Assembly: GCF_964019385.1 (NCBI RefSeq)
Contig: NC_088645.1
Location: 44,667,529 to 44,731,528 of the forward strand
Direction of reading: 5' to 3'
Length of the DNA: 64,000 bases
DNA from: Sycon ciliatum
Taxonomy: Eukaryota > Porifera > Calcarea > Leucosolenida > Sycettidae
Under the pieces are notes generated by a model. The model was not told the DNA's origin. It saw only the letters and a list, made by a program, of their open reading frames with translations, and made no database searches. Position numbers and translations under genes: made by a program. Below, in pieces: positions 61,868 to 64,000 of this stretch (the stretch's first letter is position 1; each line of letters begins with the position of its first letter).

Positions 61868-62446
61868 CCTAGACCAGGGAGTTAGACCAGGGAGTTAGAC
61901 CAGGGAGTTAGACCAGAGAGTTAGACCAGGGAGTTAGACCAGGGAGTTAGACCAGGGAGTTAGACCAGGGAGTTAGACCGGGAGTTAGACCAGAGAGTTA
62001 GACCAGTGTGTTAGACCAGGGAGTTAGACCAAGGAGTTAGACCAGGGAGTTAGACCAGGGAGTTAGACCAGGGAGTTAGACCAGGGAGTTAGACCAGGGA
62101 GTTAGACCAGGGAGTTAGACCAGGGAGTTAGACCAGGGAGTTAGACCAGGGAGTTAGACCAGGGAGTTAGACCAGAGAATTAGACCAGTGAGTTAGACCA
62201 GGGAGTTAGACCAGGGAGTTAGACCAGGGAGTTAGACCAGGGAGTTAGACCGGGAGTTAGACCAGGGAGTTAGACCAGGGAGTTAGACCAGGGAGTTAGA
62301 CCAGGGAGTTAGACCAGGGAGCTAGACCAGGGAGTTAGACCAGGGAGTTAGACCAGGGAGTTAGACCGGGTGTTAGACCAGGGAGTTACACCAGGGAGTT
62401 ACACCAGGGAGTTAGACCAGGGAGTTAGACCAGGGAGTTAGACCAT
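61868..62446. repeat. 13-bp minisatellite, about 44 units
   Basis: The unit TTAGACCAGGGAG is tandemly repeated with few variants (cggg, cagaga, cagtg). It ends exactly at a LINE fragment. Confidence 0.95.
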
Positions 62447-62835
62447 TGCCATCAAGAACATCGGCAGCGTCATTCACGTATATTAGAAACAACGTGGGGC
62501 CCAATATACTGCCTTGGGGCACCCCTGCAGAGATTGGGTAGAGAGAAGAAATCTGACCGCCGACTAAGCGCTGGAGTGAACGGCCGTCAAGATGAGACGA
62601 TAGCCAGCTATGGAGAGTGCCAGTAATGCCGAGCTGCCGGACCTTGTAGAGGAGGCCCACGTGGGAGACCCGGTCAAAGGCCCCGGCTATATCGACTGCG
62701 AGAATTCGTGCCGCGCCACCTTGGCCAACATTGTCCACCCAGGCGTTATGAAGTGCTTGTAGTGCGTCTGCCGTGCCGAGACCTCTACGGAACCCAAACT
62801 GGTTGGGAGTGAGGAGCTGCTGGCGCTCAAGATGT
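62447..62835 (-). pseudogene. LINE RT fragment
   Basis: LTPNQFGFRRGLGTADALQA, LAVDIAGAFDRVSHVGLL, and GVPQGSILGPTLFLIYVNDA on the minus strand. Cut on both sides, by the minisatellite and by the 3' end of the next LINE. Confidence 0.85.
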
Positions 62836-63052
62836 GTTGTTGTTGTTTGGCTTTATTTAAAGTGGAGTTCCAAAACAGGCCTAAACCTAATGACAATGGT
62901 CCCACTGATAATAAGAGAAAAGAAAAATATATAATAATAAGCGGACAAACAGAACCAAGAAGAAGATACAGCTGTAGTTAGATAACTAATTTGAGCACGG
63001 CAGCAGGGGAAAAAAAGTCACAAGCACGGCAACCGGGAAGAAAGGAGTGAGT

Positions 63053-63128
<76 letters not shown>

Positions 63129-64000
63129 GGTAGTGAAGCAGATGAGCTCATCCTAGTTGGCGGTACTGCCTAACAGAAAGGCCAGGCTTAGCGATTTGAA
63201 AGTGGAGCGCTTTCTTTCGAGGCATGCTGTGTCTGGGAGCTGGTTCCACAGGATAGCTCCAGCATGGCTAATGCGCTTAGCTGAGGATGCAGTGGGGGAG
63301 ACAGGAATGATGAGTAACTTGCTGCTCCCTCCTCGTGTTCGGAGAGAGGGACTACGGGTGAAAAAGCTTGCAAACAGAGTACTTGAAGATTTGTTCAGGC
63401 AGCGCCAAATGAATACAAGAATGTGCATGTGGGTGTATATGCTGAGGGTATGGGCATTCATGCGTTCAAGTAAGGGAGCCGTGTGAGTGCGAGGGGCTGC
63501 CCTGCACACCGAGCGAGCCGCACGTTTGAACAAACTATTTAGGCGCTTATCCTGATAAGACGATAAGAAAGGGGCATAGGCAGCAGATGCATAGTCAAAT
63601 TCTGATAGTATAAAGGACCTGAAAAACTGAACACGGCAAGAAAAAGGCAAACATGCTGCACTTCGATTTAGTAGCCCAATCTTAGTGGCAACGCGGCGTG
63701 CAACATGGCTTGTCATGGTGTTCCAGCTCATGTCTGAGTCGAAATGTAGGCCAAGATACTTGGCCGTTTTCACAACAGGCAGCGTCTGCCCATTACAAAT
63801 GACATGCAGCTCAAGTGCTTGAGATGGGGATGGGGGAATAGGCAATATCTGTGTCTTTCTTTCATTAAGAATTAAACCACGGCCCTTCAGCCAGGTGGCC
63901 AGGTGCTGAACAGCAGCTGAAAGGTGTGCAGAAACAGCTTCCGCAGACTCCCTGCTACATCGTATAGAGATGTCATCAGCAAACTGAATTGCTCCCACAT
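62836..64000 (-). mobile_element. LINE 3' half, runs off the window
   Basis: The minus strand enters the window inside the RT (FADD intact) and runs to the 3' end near 62836, where AATAAAGCC and a (CAA)n tail lie. A GA microsatellite (63055-63130) sits in the 3' UTR. Confidence 0.8.
63153..63998 (-). CDS. LINE RT C-terminal half (partial)
   Basis: 281 codons without a stop. IQFADDIS (catalytic), WLKGRGLILNERKTQ, AKYLGLHFDSDMSW, VQFFRSFILSEFDYASAAYAP, LFKRAARSV, and a C-terminal GAILWNQLPD. This arrangement is that of CR1/jockey-type LINEs. The 5' part lies outside the window, so the state of the whole element is unknown. Confidence 0.88.
   Translation of the reverse strand: MGAIQFADDISIRCSRESAEAVSAHLSAAVQHLATWLKGRGLILNERKTQILPIPPSPSQALELHVICNGQTLPVVKTAKYLGLHFDSDMSWNTMTSHVARRVATKIGLLNRSAACLPFSCRVQFFRSFILSEFDYASAAYAPFLSSYQDKRLNSLFKRAARSVCRAAPRTHTAPLLERMNAHTLSIYTHMHILVFIWRCLNKSSSTLFASFFTRSPSLRTRGGSSKLLIIPVSPTASSAKRISHAGAILWNQLPDTACLERKRSTFKSLSLAFLLGSTAN

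Noticed and set aside
61868..62446. CRISPR-like regular repeat
   Set aside because: Units are directly adjacent 13-mers without spacers, in a eukaryotic context.

Overview
The window looks like transposon-rich nuclear DNA of an invertebrate animal. It has no prokaryotic gene organisation. It carries spliced exons for C-type lectin (CTLD) and sushi/CCP domains, Penelope-like (PLE), BEL/Pao, Ty3/Gypsy and LINE retroelements, long microsatellites, and metazoan-type hammerhead ribozymes. A sponge, cnidarian or similar marine invertebrate would fit, but the sequence alone does not settle the species.

Host gene. Five minus-strand exons at 59.2, 57.4, 48.9, 42.5 and 16.8 kb each have an AG acceptor and a GT donor. 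All five have a length divisible by three and the same 1-1 phase. They encode CCP, CTLD-like, CCP, CCP-like and CTLD modules. A possible terminal exon with tyrosine motifs lies at 1.3-1.5 kb. The simplest reading is one modular receptor-like gene (possibly two) whose introns are filled with transposons.

Layout. 0.5-4.6 kb: foldback repeats, AAT microsatellite, PLE and LINE tails. 4.6-7.0 kb: a young non-autonomous LTR element with identical 393-bp LTRs and a protein with 21 acidic pentapeptide repeats. 7.0-15.6 kb: a PLE copy with inverted ends, split by a Gypsy element that lacks integrase (7803-11857) and by a 2.8-kb TIR element called Z here (12646-15413). 15.6-18.1 kb: foldback repeats around a CTLD exon. 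18.1-27.6 kb: an array of head-to-tail and tail-to-tail PLE pieces around one intact PLE, with a 228-bp tandem array in which each unit carries a hammerhead ribozyme, and a different hammerhead on the other strand at 27.7 kb. 27.8-35.5 kb: a second copy of Z enlarged by at least five nested insertions. 36.4-42.1 kb: a LINE split by an almost intact Gypsy element with integrase. 42-49 kb: CCP exons, unassigned sequence and a degraded LTR pair. 49.4-51.0 kb: LINE fragments. 51.0-56.8 kb: a BEL/Pao element disrupted by a TTA-flanked DNA transposon. 57-60.5 kb: CTLD-like and CCP exons plus foldback elements. 61.9-64 kb: a 13-bp minisatellite and a LINE that runs off the window.

Working together. 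The mobile elements form nested layers that can be ordered in time from target-site duplications and from matching empty sites elsewhere in the window. The most unusual material is the 17.8-27.8 kb block, where PLE copies sit beside several distinct hammerhead ribozymes, including a retrozyme-like array expected to give unit-length self-cleaved RNA.
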